Source: Variovorax sp. PCZ-1
GTDB taxonomy: Bacteria; Pseudomonadota; Gammaproteobacteria; Burkholderiales; Burkholderiaceae_C
Assembly: GCF_018413605.1 (NCBI RefSeq)
Contig: NZ_JAHCDN010000002.1
Location: 612,461 to 676,460 of the forward strand
Length of the DNA stretch: 64,000 bases
Reading direction: 5' to 3'
Position 1 is the first letter of the stretch; each line of letters begins with the position of its first letter. A model generated the notes under the pieces. That model did no database searches. It was not told the origin of the DNA and was given only the letters and a program-made list of their open reading frames with translations. Shown here one piece after another: positions 34,645 to 44,106 of this stretch. A program made the position numbers and the translations under genes.

Positions 34645-36391
34645 GAAACTTAGAGAGTTGAGCGAGTATTTGCCAAGAAGACGTAAGCGCCAATTCGTTG
34701 CTCTTACTCTATTGGGGCTTGTCGGTGGAGTGGCCGAGATTGCAAGCGTAGGAATGATCGTGCCGTTTTTGGCAGCACTTCTGGATCCTACTAGCTTTGC
34801 AAAATTCCAGTTTATGAATTTAGATTGGGAAATTTTTCGCTTAGCGAATCATGAATGGGTCGTATTGTTGACAACACTGTTTTGCATCTTGGTACTTGTA
34901 TCAGGCATGCTACGTTTACTTGTGCTTTACGCTAACAATAAATTTTGCTTTGCAATTGGTCACGACTTAAGCTTGCTAGCATACAGCGGTACAGTTCGTG
35001 AAAACTATTCCGCACACACACAGCGGAACAGCTCTGAAGTCATCAATGTGTTGACGACAAGTATCAATGAAGTCATTTTCTATGTGATATTGTCATGCTT
35101 AACTATGATTAGTTCTGGCTTAATAATGGTCGCGATTGCTACTGTAATAGTTATCATAGTACCTGCTTACGCTACGATTTCTCTTGGCCTACTTGCAGCA
35201 GTCTATATTGCCCTGACACTATCTCTGAGGTCGAAGCTACAGCGCAACAGCGCGTTGATTACTATAAGTCAGGTACGGTCACAAAAACTCATTCAAGAGA
35301 GTTTGATGGGTATTCGAGAGATCGCAGTGGATGCCGCTCAAGGGACGTTCATATCTCTTTTTGATAATACTGACAAAGGAATGCGTACAGCACAGTATCA
35401 AAATCAGTTTATGGCACAAAGTCCGCGTTTCCTCCTAGAGATGATGGGAACTCTTGTCATCGCTGGTCTCGCTTTCGTGATGGTCAATAGCCAGCAAGCT
35501 GGTGTCGGAGCCGCGATTTCTATACTTGCAGTCATGGCTATCGGGCTTCAACGCTTGTTGCCAGTAGCGCAGTCCTTTTATCAGTCTTGGACAATGCTAC
35601 AAGGCGCAAGATCATCACTCGATCAAACGCTTGATTTACTGCGTCAAGTATCAAAAAACAAGCCGATTCAGTCAGTGACTGAATTACCGAGCATGCAAAC
35701 AAGTCTTTCCCTTGTTAACGTTAGTTTTAAGTACCCAGACCGTGAAGTAGAAACGCTCAGCAATATTAATTTAACCATTCCAAAAGGAGTCGCGATCGGC
35801 GTTATTGGTAAAACAGGAGCTGGAAAAAGCACATTAATCGATATCGTTCTAGGCTTGCAACTTCCTACCAGCGGTCACGTCACTATTGACGGTGTTGAAC
35901 TAACACCAACGGTCATGGCGAGTTGGAGACGTCAAGTTGCGCATGTGCCGCAGAGTATTTTTCTACTTGATGCTAGTATTTCTGAGAATGTTGCTTTCGG
36001 TGTGGCGCCAGGGGCTATTGACCAAGCTCGCGTGATTGAAATGTGTCAGCAAGTAGGGCTTGACACATTTATCCAAGCTTTACCGGGTACATATAGTTGT
36101 GCAGTTGGTGAGCGTGGCGTACAAATGTCTGGTGGTCAACGGCAGCGCTTAGCGATTGCTCGTGCGCTGTACAAACGGGCAGCAGTGCTGGTATTTGATG
36201 AGGCGACGAGTGCACTCGATATCCAAACTGAGCAGGATATTGTCGAATTGTTGTATAGCTATCGACCGGAATTAACAATGATTTTTGTTGCCCATCGACT
36301 AGCGACAGTTGAGCGATGCGATATGCTGGTGGAGTTGGTAGATGGGCAGTTGGTTATAAATAAAAATAATTCAAAAACTGCCAATGCATAA
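34637..36391 (+). CDS. ABC-type lipid-linked oligosaccharide flippase (PglK/MsbA-like)
   Basis: A 584-residue half-transporter fusing a transmembrane domain (about six segments in residues 20-310) to an ATPase domain. Walker A is GKTGAGKST at about 391-399, the signature is 'MSGGQRQR' near 497, and Walker B is 'VLVFDEATSALD' with the aspartate at about 521. A complete Wzx-type or Wzm/Wzt system is absent from the cluster, and a PglF-like dehydratase and PglC-like transferase are present. This suggests flipping of an undecaprenyl-linked oligosaccharide across the inner membrane. That role is inferred from architecture and context. Confidence 0.85.
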   Translation: MIEKLRELSEYLPRRRKRQFVALTLLGLVGGVAEIASVGMIVPFLAALLDPTSFAKFQFMNLDWEIFRLANHEWVVLLTTLFCILVLVSGMLRLLVLYANNKFCFAIGHDLSLLAYSGTVRENYSAHTQRNSSEVINVLTTSINEVIFYVILSCLTMISSGLIMVAIATVIVIIVPAYATISLGLLAAVYIALTLSLRSKLQRNSALITISQVRSQKLIQESLMGIREIAVDAAQGTFISLFDNTDKGMRTAQYQNQFMAQSPRFLLEMMGTLVIAGLAFVMVNSQQAGVGAAISILAVMAIGLQRLLPVAQSFYQSWTMLQGARSSLDQTLDLLRQVSKNKPIQSVTELPSMQTSLSLVNVSFKYPDREVETLSNINLTIPKGVAIGVIGKTGAGKSTLIDIVLGLQLPTSGHVTIDGVELTPTVMASWRRQVAHVPQSIFLLDASISENVAFGVAPGAIDQARVIEMCQQVGLDTFIQALPGTYSCAVGERGVQMSGGQRQRLAIARALYKRAAVLVFDEATSALDIQTEQDIVELLYSYRPELTMIFVAHRLATVERCDMLVELVDGQLVINKNNSKTANA

Positions 36392-37433
36392 CAAATCTGC
36401 TGCTACCGCCGTAGCCCCTTTACTAAGCCTTTGTATTCCGACTTTCAATAGGTCTGCAAGCGTCAATAGGTTGGTACGCTCAATCCTAGCCTGTGACACA
36501 AGCGACATTGAGATCATCGTCTCAAACAATGCATCGCCAGATGATACGTTAGATGTTCTCAATGAACTTGCAGACGCACGATTAAAGATTTATAGCAGTA
36601 GCGAAAATCAAGGTGCGCTTTTTAATATGCTCCGAGCGCTTTCTTTGGGCACGGGCAAGTATGTGATCTACTGTACAGACCAAGATTACTTCTTGGCTAA
36701 CCAGTTGACTGAATTTCTTGAGCTGCTGCGTCATGAATCACAAATCAGTTGTGGTTTTTGTTTGTTGCCCGTTGATGCTGACCGACCCACGAGAACAGTG
36801 CCTGCCGGCTACGATGCAATGCTTGCTGTTGCTTATCGTTCGCGTCATCCAACGGGTTATTTCTTTAGGTCAGAGGATTTAAAGGCCATTGGTTTTCCTG
36901 ATAAGTTTAGTCGTTTTGACGAAGTTGAGCTTTTCCCACTAGAGTTCGTTTTCGCCGAGCTTGCGTTAAAAGGAGCAGCGCTGATTTATAGAAAAGGGTT
37001 GTTTCAACCAGAGGTCAGTAAGAGCGTGACTGAGCATAAGTCCTCAACGACCGACGGAAAGTCTAAAACTGCATTTTTTTCACCAGACAGCCGCCTTAGA
37101 ATGTCTATTAAGTTTGCTAAACATTTAGACAGGTTGACCTTGTCTAGATTCAATGCCGTGAGAATTGAGTCGAGCGTTTTTTTGAGTGGTATTTGGGTTT
37201 CAACTGTTGGTTACCGCTCGATCATGGCTAACGAGCAGCTTTGTGCCCATTACCGTATGGGCGTTGAGAAGATTTCTGTATTCCAAGTGATCGCAATGGC
37301 GGCAAGATTTACTAAGCGTTATTTCGATAGACGAAGGAATGACAAGTCGCCGATTATTCTGCACGCTTTAGTGATCTGCTGTTTTGCTGTATCTCATTTA
37401 ATATCTCGAGTAGCCCAAAAAATTGTTACTTGA
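36384..37433 (+). CDS. glycosyltransferase family 2
   Basis: A 349-residue GT-A enzyme. 'LLSLCIPTFNRSASVNRLVRSIL' and 'IEIIVSNNASPDDTLDVLNEL' form the nucleotide-binding half, and 'YVIYCTDQDYFLANQLTEF' supplies the DxD-like metal site (DQD). The C-terminal end is hydrophobic ('IILHALVICCFAVSHLIS'), suggesting membrane association. It overlaps the ABC flippase by 8 bases. The sugar and acceptor are unknown. Confidence 0.85.
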   Translation: MHNKSAATAVAPLLSLCIPTFNRSASVNRLVRSILACDTSDIEIIVSNNASPDDTLDVLNELADARLKIYSSSENQGALFNMLRALSLGTGKYVIYCTDQDYFLANQLTEFLELLRHESQISCGFCLLPVDADRPTRTVPAGYDAMLAVAYRSRHPTGYFFRSEDLKAIGFPDKFSRFDEVELFPLEFVFAELALKGAALIYRKGLFQPEVSKSVTEHKSSTTDGKSKTAFFSPDSRLRMSIKFAKHLDRLTLSRFNAVRIESSVFLSGIWVSTVGYRSIMANEQLCAHYRMGVEKISVFQVIAMAARFTKRYFDRRRNDKSPIILHALVICCFAVSHLISRVAQKIVT

Positions 37434-37458
37434 TTGAAGTGCAGATTCAAAAGTCAGT

Positions 37459-38472
37459 ATGTTGTTAACCATTGTGATTCCTACCTACAAGCGTCAACCT
37501 GAGCTGTTGCGCTTGCTGCATTGGTTAGAAGCAGAGGTTGAAGCTGTGGCAGAGATGATCCGCGTTGTCATTTCTGACAATGCCTCGCCTGGCGGCGTAT
37601 CTGCTGAAGTGATCAGCGTTATAGAAGCTCATCCATGGATGTCGCTGTTTCGGCAGCCGTGCAATGTTGGTCCTGACCGAAATTTCATGGATGCAGTAGA
37701 CCTAGTCGTGACACCATACTTCTGGCTGTTGGGGGATGACGATTTGATGGTTAAAGGCCTGTTATCGCCATTATTGGCGCACTTACAGAATCATGAGCCT
37801 GATTTGATCTATCTACCAAGCCATTGGACAACGGGAGATCTTGCGCAATCTGCGTACAAGCTTGCTAATTTTAAACAACGATTTATCAGCGTTGATGCTG
37901 CGGTGCTGGCAACGCATTGCCATGTGAATTTGACGTTTATTTCTTCTTGGGTTGTCAAGCGAGTACATTGGAGATCACCTGGTGGTACGTTAAATGCGCC
38001 TAGTACATTGATTCAAACGAATCTTCTTCAGATGTCATGGATTTTGCAAGCACTATGTAGAGGGCGAAGGTTCTCTATGGTTGATCGTGCTTGTGTCATT
38101 GCCAGATCGGGCAATACTGGTGGCTATAAGCTATTAACTGTTTTTGGCAAGAATCTAAGAGAAATCCTTGTTGTGAGTCTAGAGGGCAGGCGCGAACTCC
38201 TAGAGCCGATCTTGAACAGACTAGGTTGGACCTACCTCCCGAGTCTCATTTGGTTCAGTCGCGAGCAGCAGTCAGAGAACTTTCTACCAGAGGATTACGA
38301 GTCTGCTTTGGCTCTTTGGAGTTCTGGTTGGGCTTACAAGACGGTGCATAAACCTATGCTATCGCTACCAAAGTGGCTCGCTTTTCTGTTTTTTGTATCG
38401 GTCAAAATTCTTGATCGAGTATGGACAATGACCAACTGGTTTCGGTACTTAGCAGCAAGGATCAAATCTTAA
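37459..38472 (+). CDS. glycosyltransferase family 2
   Basis: A 337-residue GT-A enzyme: 'LLTIVIPTYKRQPELLRLLHWLE', 'IRVVISDNASPGGVSAEV' and the metal site 'YFWLLGDDDLMVKGLLSPLL'. The C-terminus has a hydrophobic segment ('WLAFLFFVSVKILDRVWTM'), likely for membrane association. It follows the previous GT by 25 bases and converges with the acyltransferase gene, overlapping it by 11 bases at the 3' ends. Confidence 0.85.
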   Translation: MLLTIVIPTYKRQPELLRLLHWLEAEVEAVAEMIRVVISDNASPGGVSAEVISVIEAHPWMSLFRQPCNVGPDRNFMDAVDLVVTPYFWLLGDDDLMVKGLLSPLLAHLQNHEPDLIYLPSHWTTGDLAQSAYKLANFKQRFISVDAAVLATHCHVNLTFISSWVVKRVHWRSPGGTLNAPSTLIQTNLLQMSWILQALCRGRRFSMVDRACVIARSGNTGGYKLLTVFGKNLREILVVSLEGRRELLEPILNRLGWTYLPSLIWFSREQQSENFLPEDYESALALWSSGWAYKTVHKPMLSLPKWLAFLFFVSVKILDRVWTMTNWFRYLAARIKS

Positions 38473-39115
38473 CCCAAGAGTTGGATTCAGCATCAAAGCG
38501 CTTGATTGCACGAGCAGGCGAGCCTGCTACTAGAGTGCCTTCTGTGAAGTCTTGGTTTACTAAACTATTTGCAGCAATAATACAGCTGCGACCAATAGTT
38601 ACTCCCCCTGTAATCACGACGTTGTTGGCAATCCAAGTGTTGTCACCAATGTCAATGCCTTGTGAAATACTTAGTGGGCGGAGTGCAGGGCAAATTTCAA
38701 TATGTGACTGATTAGGGCCTGAATAGCAACCATGCTGATGATCGCCTACGAATATATTACTGCCAAATAATACGTTATTGCCGATGTTGACTTTGTTATT
38801 GCAGCTGATGTGTACCGCATCGCCCATACTCACGTTATCGCCGATAGTGATCGAAGGCGAAAATTTTTGAGTTTTGTATTCTGGAATGGCTTCTATCCAT
38901 AAATTAGAATGGGCGTAAAAATTTTTACCAATATTTAGATGTTTCGTACCAAGGAGTAAAAACTTTGGACCGATATACAAGCCAGGGGCATCCAAGCTCC
39001 AGCGTAGAGGCAGGCTACGCACTAGATAAAAGCCGTAGCGGAAGATTTTGAGCAACGCGAAAAGTAGCGTTTCGCGCTCAAAACTGATCTTTATTTGCCG
39101 CAATAGACTTTTCAT
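38462..39115 (-). CDS. hexapeptide-repeat acyltransferase (LbetaH fold)
   Basis: A 217-residue protein with left-handed beta-helix repeats: 'NIGKNFYAHSN', 'ITIGDNVSMGDAVHISCNNKVNIGNNVLFGSNIFVGDHQHG', 'IDIGDNTWIANNVVITGGVTIGRSCIIAANSLV' and 'GTLVAGSPARAIKRF'. The H-x-H in VGDHQHG and the final VAGSPA are hallmarks of O-acetyltransferases acting on sugars. Numbering starts at ATG 39115; the longer frame runs back through a TTG. It lies 8 bases after the adjacent glycosyltransferase and is likely to acetylate the glycan. Confidence 0.88.
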   Translation of the reverse strand: MKSLLRQIKISFERETLLFALLKIFRYGFYLVRSLPLRWSLDAPGLYIGPKFLLLGTKHLNIGKNFYAHSNLWIEAIPEYKTQKFSPSITIGDNVSMGDAVHISCNNKVNIGNNVLFGSNIFVGDHQHGCYSGPNQSHIEICPALRPLSISQGIDIGDNTWIANNVVITGGVTIGRSCIIAANSLVNQDFTEGTLVAGSPARAIKRFDAESNSWVKI

Positions 39116-39123
39116 ATTGACGT

Positions 39124-40161
39124 TTATCGTTGAATGGAGCGTCTTGCAAGCTGGTAGACCCAAGCACTGTGAGAGCCGAGGAGGGTATTCATAATATAAA
39201 GTGTTTTTGGCATCCAGTGATCAAATAAACCTAAGCGATTGAGCTCTTCCTTGAGCTGTCTCTGCTCAGCAGTGGATCTTCCGGCAAACATTTCAAACAG
39301 ATGAAATGACATTCGTCCCGCTAGTTCGCTTCGCATAGACGCAATTAGTGCTACCTGATTTTTTTTCTCAACATCAGATGTTATTGTGAGGATAGATTCC
39401 CACATACGACCTCTTGCCTGTGCGCTGTATCTGCCGGGAGTGAAGTGACTTTTCTCTGACTTAGCGCTACCAAAGAGGGGGGCATTGTCAGCGCGTGCTG
39501 CAACAGTTGGCGTTGCCATATAGCCAATCGTGCCATGGCAATAGGCTTCAAGCAACAAATAGATTTGATAATAGAGAGTGCCATCGTATTGCTGAGTTGA
39601 GTGCTGTAGCGCCCAATTACGATCAAAAATTAGCCCACCAAAAAATCCTCCGATACGCATCACAATTCCAGCTGGATGTGATGCTTTGCTGATGGAGGTG
39701 TCTGTTGCGATCTGTCGGGAATATCCAATAGGTTTAAGCGGATCGTGGTCAAAGCGCGCGAAGCTGCGTGATGCGGCAAGAACTTGATTGTTCATCAAAA
39801 AACGCTGCGCAATCTGTATGCCGTCGGGCAGAATGAAATCGTCGTTGCCAATGAAGAAAACATGAGTTCCAGTGGCTAATTCGATCAAGCGGCGCAAATT
39901 CCCGTCATAGCCCAGATTAATCGGATTTTCGATAAAACGCACTACCAAGCCATGCACTCGCATGCGCGAGGCAAACTGTGTGGTTATATCTCGCAGAGCA
40001 TCACGTTGTGGTGAACCGTCTTCGCATATCAATACTTCATGCGGAAACTGTGTCTGCGCTTCTATACTTTTCAATAAGAGTGCATACTCTTCTGGCCTTC
40101 CGTACGCAGGAATGCATACGCTTAAGCGAGGTGTATCAGTGATGTGTTCAGGGATTACCAT
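39124..40161 (-). CDS. glycosyltransferase family 2
   Basis: A 345-residue GT-A enzyme: 'RLSVCIPAYGRPEEYALLLKSIEAQ', 'HEVLICEDGSPQRDAL', 'NLGYDGNLRRLIELATGTHVFFIGNDDFILPDG' with NDD as the metal-binding triad. The remainder is unassigned. Its 5' end overlaps the methyltransferase gene by 14 bases, so the minus-strand genes from the PglC-like transferase to the acyltransferase appear to form one operon. Confidence 0.87.
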   Translation of the reverse strand: MVIPEHITDTPRLSVCIPAYGRPEEYALLLKSIEAQTQFPHEVLICEDGSPQRDALRDITTQFASRMRVHGLVVRFIENPINLGYDGNLRRLIELATGTHVFFIGNDDFILPDGIQIAQRFLMNNQVLAASRSFARFDHDPLKPIGYSRQIATDTSISKASHPAGIVMRIGGFFGGLIFDRNWALQHSTQQYDGTLYYQIYLLLEAYCHGTIGYMATPTVAARADNAPLFGSAKSEKSHFTPGRYSAQARGRMWESILTITSDVEKKNQVALIASMRSELAGRMSFHLFEMFAGRSTAEQRQLKEELNRLGLFDHWMPKTLYIMNTLLGSHSAWVYQLARRSIQR

Positions 40162-40924
40162 CGACCTGTACTTTACGAGCGACGATCATCCAATTTTGGG
40201 TGACCCAAGGTAAGCACTTAGCGAGAACTTTGTCCACAAAATTGAATAAGCGGCAAAACCAAGAGTGATTAGCGATACTTTTTGGCAAACGGCGAAGCAT
40301 GTTACGCGGGAGCACTGCATAGCGTTGTAGCTCGGAGATCAAGAAGATGCCGTCGTAGATTTTTTGTACTTGAGCATGATTGTAAGTATGTTGATGATGA
40401 TAGCGGCCAAGCTTTGCTGCGAGCCACTCAATCCAACTACCGCTGCTGGGAAAATGGTAGCAAAGGAAAACACCATTTGGTTTGAGAATACGGTGAATTT
40501 CTGATAACGATGCCCGCTCGTCTCCACCGGTCTCTCGCACGTGCTCTAGCACCCCGATTGAAAAAACAGCATCAAAGAAGTTATCCGGATAGGGTAAGAG
40601 GACGGGCTGGTTTGGCTCAGCAATGCAACAATTAATTTGACCATTACTGATTTCTGTGCAAATAAACTGTGGCTCTGAGAATGTATAGATATTTGTATGA
40701 AAACCAGATCGATTCAGGAAGAATGAAAAATGACCGCTGCCGCCGCCCCAGTCAAGAACGTTCGCAGCCTCAGGTAGCAATCTGTTTGCGGTGGTATACG
40801 CGAGGTGATACTGATGAAGGCTAGCAAGTGCATCAAGTCCTTGGCTGCCATCTTTCGCTTGAATCTGTTCAGAACGCAGTAAAATTTCACGCGAAATTTG
40901 TTCTGGGGATGATCGATCAGTCAT
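40148..40924 (-). CDS. class I SAM-dependent methyltransferase
   Basis: A 258-residue protein with SAM-binding motif I 'ANVLDWGGGSGHFSFFL', post-motif 'FFDAVFSIGVLEHVRETGG' and 'IHRILKPNGVFLCYHFPSSGSWIEWLAAKLG', the pattern of Methyltransf_11/23-type enzymes. It probably methylates a sugar or glycan terminus; capping of chain length by methylation is one possibility in such clusters, but nothing here proves it. It starts 2 bases after the PglF-like dehydratase stop. Confidence 0.85.
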   Translation of the reverse strand: MTDRSSPEQISREILLRSEQIQAKDGSQGLDALASLHQYHLAYTTANRLLPEAANVLDWGGGSGHFSFFLNRSGFHTNIYTFSEPQFICTEISNGQINCCIAEPNQPVLLPYPDNFFDAVFSIGVLEHVRETGGDERASLSEIHRILKPNGVFLCYHFPSSGSWIEWLAAKLGRYHHQHTYNHAQVQKIYDGIFLISELQRYAVLPRNMLRRLPKSIANHSWFCRLFNFVDKVLAKCLPWVTQNWMIVARKVQVDGNP

Positions 40925-40926
40925 GG

Positions 40927-42831
40927 TTATGGAGTGTGCGTATAGCCAATATTGAAATCGGCAAGCTTAGCTGTGATGTTGTCGGCACTTCGAGGGTTTT
41001 CACAAAAGTCGATGATACTTCTTAGGCTGCTTTCAAATGCGATTTCTACGCTATCTTCTGCCGACAAGATTTGAGGGTGTCGAGTAGGCTTCGCATTGTC
41101 AGAAACCAATAATTCTTCGTAGAGTTTTTCTCCTGGTCGCAGGCCTGTAATTTCTACTGCGATGTCACCTTCTGGATGTTGATCATCTTTGATACTGAGA
41201 CCGCTGAGTTGCACCATGGCAATAGCAAGATCCATGATTCGCACGCTCTCGCCCATATCTAGCAGGTAGACATGACGGGAGAGTGCGTGCTCTGCGTTCA
41301 GACCAGCAGCTTGTAGAACCAACTGTGCAGCCTCGGGTATGGTCATGAAATAGCGTGTGATGTCTGGGTGGGTTAATGTAATCGGGCCACCTTGCTTGAT
41401 TTGTTGTCTGAATAACGGAACTACAGACCCAGAGGAGCCTAAGACGTTTCCAAATCTAACGATACAAAAGCGCGTTTTCTGAGGCGAGTCGGATGGGATC
41501 TGTGCAATTGCATGCAGAGCAATTTCTGCCAGTCGCTTGCTAGCTCCCATGACATTCGTTGGGCGAACAGCTTTGTCAGTGCTTATCATGACCATATCAC
41601 ACACAGCCGCCTGCTGAGCTGTCTCAGCGAGCGTCACAGTTCCTAGGACATTGTTTCGCAAACCGGCTGCTGAATTTGCCTCGACGAGTGGAACGTGTTT
41701 ATAAGCTGCCGCGTGAAAGATGGTCGCGGGTTTATGTTGTGCAAAAAGTGCCTGCAAAAATGCTCTATCTAGGATGTTGCCGAGAACGGGGGTGATAGTC
41801 AGTTTGCGAAATGCTTTTGCCTCGGATAATTCTTGAGTTATGTTGTATAGGGCGAGCTCATTGAGCTCAAGTAGCAAGAGTTGCTTTGGAGAGAACTTGA
41901 CAATTTGCCTGCACAGTTCGCTGCCAATGGAGCCCCCTGCGCCTGTAACAACAACGACCTTTCCCCGGATCGTGTTTTCCATAAGATCAGTCATCGGGGC
42001 CACTGGATCACGCCCCAATAAATCTTCGATGGCAATCTCTCGTAAATCACTCTCCTGAACTTTACCTTGCGCTAAGTCAGTCAAACTAGGTACAGTACGG
42101 ATAGCGACGCGTTCTTGCCTAAAGTGTTTGATGATTTGTGTGCGTCTACTACGCGATAGGCTAGGAATAGCCAGGATCACATCATGAATTTGATACTTCT
42201 CACTGAGTTTGAGGAATTCATTGGGCCCATAGACTGGGATGCCAGAAATACGAGCTTTGTGTAAATTGACGTTATCGTCCAAGAAGCCAATCACCTGCCT
42301 CTCCCCGTTCGCTAGGAGAGATGCCGCGAGTTGTTGGCCAGAGTTGCCAGCGCCGTAGATGAGTACGTTGGGCAAATGTTCGCTGCGATTTACCGATACG
42401 GATTGCTCGGTTAAGAGCTGATTAGCCATCAGGCGAAGAAGTGCAAGGCCGATGAGGAGAAGTAACGGCTGTAACACCCCGATAGTGCGCGGAACAAGCG
42501 GGAAGCCGTAGACTGTAAAAATAGCGCTGTAAATCACTGCATAGACGGCAATTGCACGCAAAGCGGCTGTGATGGTCTGTCGGCCAACATAGCGGATCAC
42601 CGTATGGTAAAAACCAAACGCAGTGAGCAGGGGTATCGCTAACACTATCGACGCTACAACTGCGAGCCATTGATAGCCAGACAAGCTGACCCAGCTTTCA
42701 AAGCGAAAGCAGATAGCGAGCCAAACTGTAAGAACGCAAAGCGAGGAATCGGCTAAAACGGCGATGGTTTTTTTTGCATTGCGGGGCAGTGCAAGCAGAC
42801 TACTGATGCGGCGAGTGTTGCTGAGCTGCAT
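40927..42831 (-). CDS. nucleoside-diphosphate-sugar 4,6-dehydratase (PglF/WbpM/CapD-like)
   Basis: A 634-residue inner-membrane protein. Four hydrophobic segments lie in the first roughly 140 residues, followed by a CoA/NAD-binding-like domain (YGAGNSG at about 159-165) and the SDR catalytic domain with GAGGSIG at 297-303, 'FHAAAYKHVPLVE', and 'ISTDKAVRPTNVMGASKR', where methionine-containing S-x-D-K replaces the classical tyrosine motif as in PglF/WbpM/FlaA1. These convert UDP-GlcNAc to the 4-keto-6-deoxy sugar. The ATG overlaps the transferase stop (TAATG). Confidence 0.93.
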   Translation of the reverse strand: MQLSNTRRISSLLALPRNAKKTIAVLADSSLCVLTVWLAICFRFESWVSLSGYQWLAVVASIVLAIPLLTAFGFYHTVIRYVGRQTITAALRAIAVYAVIYSAIFTVYGFPLVPRTIGVLQPLLLLIGLALLRLMANQLLTEQSVSVNRSEHLPNVLIYGAGNSGQQLAASLLANGERQVIGFLDDNVNLHKARISGIPVYGPNEFLKLSEKYQIHDVILAIPSLSRSRRTQIIKHFRQERVAIRTVPSLTDLAQGKVQESDLREIAIEDLLGRDPVAPMTDLMENTIRGKVVVVTGAGGSIGSELCRQIVKFSPKQLLLLELNELALYNITQELSEAKAFRKLTITPVLGNILDRAFLQALFAQHKPATIFHAAAYKHVPLVEANSAAGLRNNVLGTVTLAETAQQAAVCDMVMISTDKAVRPTNVMGASKRLAEIALHAIAQIPSDSPQKTRFCIVRFGNVLGSSGSVVPLFRQQIKQGGPITLTHPDITRYFMTIPEAAQLVLQAAGLNAEHALSRHVYLLDMGESVRIMDLAIAMVQLSGLSIKDDQHPEGDIAVEITGLRPGEKLYEELLVSDNAKPTRHPQILSAEDSVEIAFESSLRSIIDFCENPRSADNITAKLADFNIGYTHTP

Positions 42832-43391
42832 TAATGTGACACGCCCTTAGATTGAATTGCGTGGTGGAAAGTGCGCCAGATGATTTGTATGTCCAAGGCA
42901 AGACTGCGCGTGTTGAGGTATGTGGTATCGAAGTTGACTTTGTCGGGGATGGAGAGTTCGTCGCGGCCATTGATTTGCGCCCAACCTGTCAGGCCGGGGA
43001 CGAGCTTGTGCACGCCTTGCGCGGTTCGCAATTCGATCAAATCATGTTGATTAAAAAGTGCAGGGCGAGGACCGACGAAACTCATGTCGCCTTTTAGTAT
43101 GCACCACAGCTGAGGCAACTCATCTAAGCTGGTTTTACGAATGAAGGAGCCGATAGGCGTGAGCCATGCTTCTGGTTTGTCAAGCAAATGCGTAGCGACG
43201 GCCGGGGTATCGATCCGCATGCTACGGAATTTAGGCATCTTGAAGATTGTGTTGTCTTTGCCTACTCGATCTGACCAGTACAAAGCCGGCCCAGGAGAAG
43301 TGAGGCGTACGGCGATAGCGATGAATACCATTGGCCAGATGAGCAAGGCCAAAGCAAGCAGGGCTAGGATGAGATCAAAGCAGCGTTTCAC
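42831..43391 (-). CDS. initiating phosphoglycosyl transferase (PglC/WcaJ small type)
   Basis: A 186-residue monotopic phosphoglycosyl transferase that moves a phospho-sugar from a UDP-sugar to undecaprenyl phosphate. It starts 'MKRCFDLILALLALALLIWPM' (re-entrant membrane helix) and contains the basic 'KMPKFRSMR', 'IRKTSLDELPQLWCILKGDMSFVGPRPAL' with the catalytic Asp-Glu pair in LDELPQ. The small size matches PglC rather than the larger WbaP type. The start is GTG at 43391, preceded only 6 bases upstream by a TAAAAT sequence, so the mRNA may be leaderless. The gene after it is the PglF-like dehydratase. Confidence 0.93.
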   Translation of the reverse strand: MKRCFDLILALLALALLIWPMVFIAIAVRLTSPGPALYWSDRVGKDNTIFKMPKFRSMRIDTPAVATHLLDKPEAWLTPIGSFIRKTSLDELPQLWCILKGDMSFVGPRPALFNQHDLIELRTAQGVHKLVPGLTGWAQINGRDELSIPDKVNFDTTYLNTRSLALDIQIIWRTFHHAIQSKGVSH

Positions 43392-43397
43392 AGTACT

Positions 43398-43403
43398 ATT
43401 TTA
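43398..43403 (-). promoter_or_regulatory. putative -10 of the phosphoglycosyl transferase gene (possible leaderless mRNA)
   Basis: TAAAAT on the minus strand, 6 bases before the GTG start, with the repeat's GCCGGC exactly 17 bp upstream (43421-43426). The geometry is identical to the aldo-keto reductase promoter at the end of repeat copy I. Confidence 0.45.
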
Positions 43404-43460
43404 AGCAAAAATGCTCAATCGCCGGCATAGAATCTGCGCAGAATGCTATTGAATTCATAG
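43403..43460 (-). repeat. 58-bp palindromic repeat, copy C (between LON-domain gene and PglC-like gene)
   Basis: Very well conserved. Minus strand: CTATGAATTCAATAGC, TCTGCGCAGATTC, TATGCCGGCGATTG, then GCATTTTTGC. In the intergenic position it reads open in the pepN/trpF frame. Confidence 0.9.
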
Positions 43461-43463
43461 TAA

Positions 43464-44096
43464 TTAGGTTGCACTCTGAGAGTTGATACCCAGCTTGTCT
43501 AGCAAATCGCTCACGAGCTCTAAGCGAATCAGTGGGCTGTCTAGTTCCAATAGACGCTGTTTCATTTCCATGGGTAGCGGTAGCAGCTGGCACCAGCGGT
43601 TGGCTAGCCAGCTGCAATCGGAGAGTTGGGCCTCAGTGGCTGGGCCTGGGAAAAGATCGACTTGTGTGGTTTCCGGCATGCGCGCGAGCACACTTTCAAA
43701 AAGTCGGCGGCAGCTGCTCAATTCTTCTGGGACAGGAATGGAGTTGTCTTCTGCAAGGTAGCTGACATCTGCCACCCATAAACCGTGCTTGAGTCGTTCA
43801 ATGCGCGAGGTGCGAAAACGTTGTTGACCGAGGCAGCGAATCACTCGCAGGCCAGGCTGAGGAGATTCATGGTGTGTGATTGTGGCGAGCGTGCCCACTT
43901 GTGCAAAGGCCTCGCTTTGACCGGGCTGTACGACTTCGTGGCCTTTGGTGAGGCTGACGATGCCAAAGGGTGCGCCATTTTCGATGCAACGGCGAATCAT
44001 GTCGAGATAGCGGACTTCAAAAATTCGAAGCGGCAATACCGACCCCGGGAAAAGCACCGAGCCCAAGGGGAAGAGGGGCAGGTTGTTGAGAACCAC
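43464..44096 (-). CDS. LON substrate-binding-domain protein
   Basis: A 210-residue protein with the LON N-terminal-like domain only, no ATPase or protease: 'LPLFPLGSVLFPGSVLPLRIFEVRYLDMIRRCIENGAPFGIVSL', 'VGTLATITHHE', 'GLRVIRCLGQQRFR'. Stand-alone LON-domain proteins occur widely in proteobacteria and their role is not well defined. I chose GTG at 44096, 10 bases after the accD stop, because the longer frame only runs antiparallel-free into accD with no family similarity. It replaces folC, which often follows accD in this group. Confidence 0.85.
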   Translation of the reverse strand: MVLNNLPLFPLGSVLFPGSVLPLRIFEVRYLDMIRRCIENGAPFGIVSLTKGHEVVQPGQSEAFAQVGTLATITHHESPQPGLRVIRCLGQQRFRTSRIERLKHGLWVADVSYLAEDNSIPVPEELSSCRRLFESVLARMPETTQVDLFPGPATEAQLSDCSWLANRWCQLLPLPMEMKQRLLELDSPLIRLELVSDLLDKLGINSQSAT

Positions 44097-44106
44097 AGAC
44101 CAAGGC

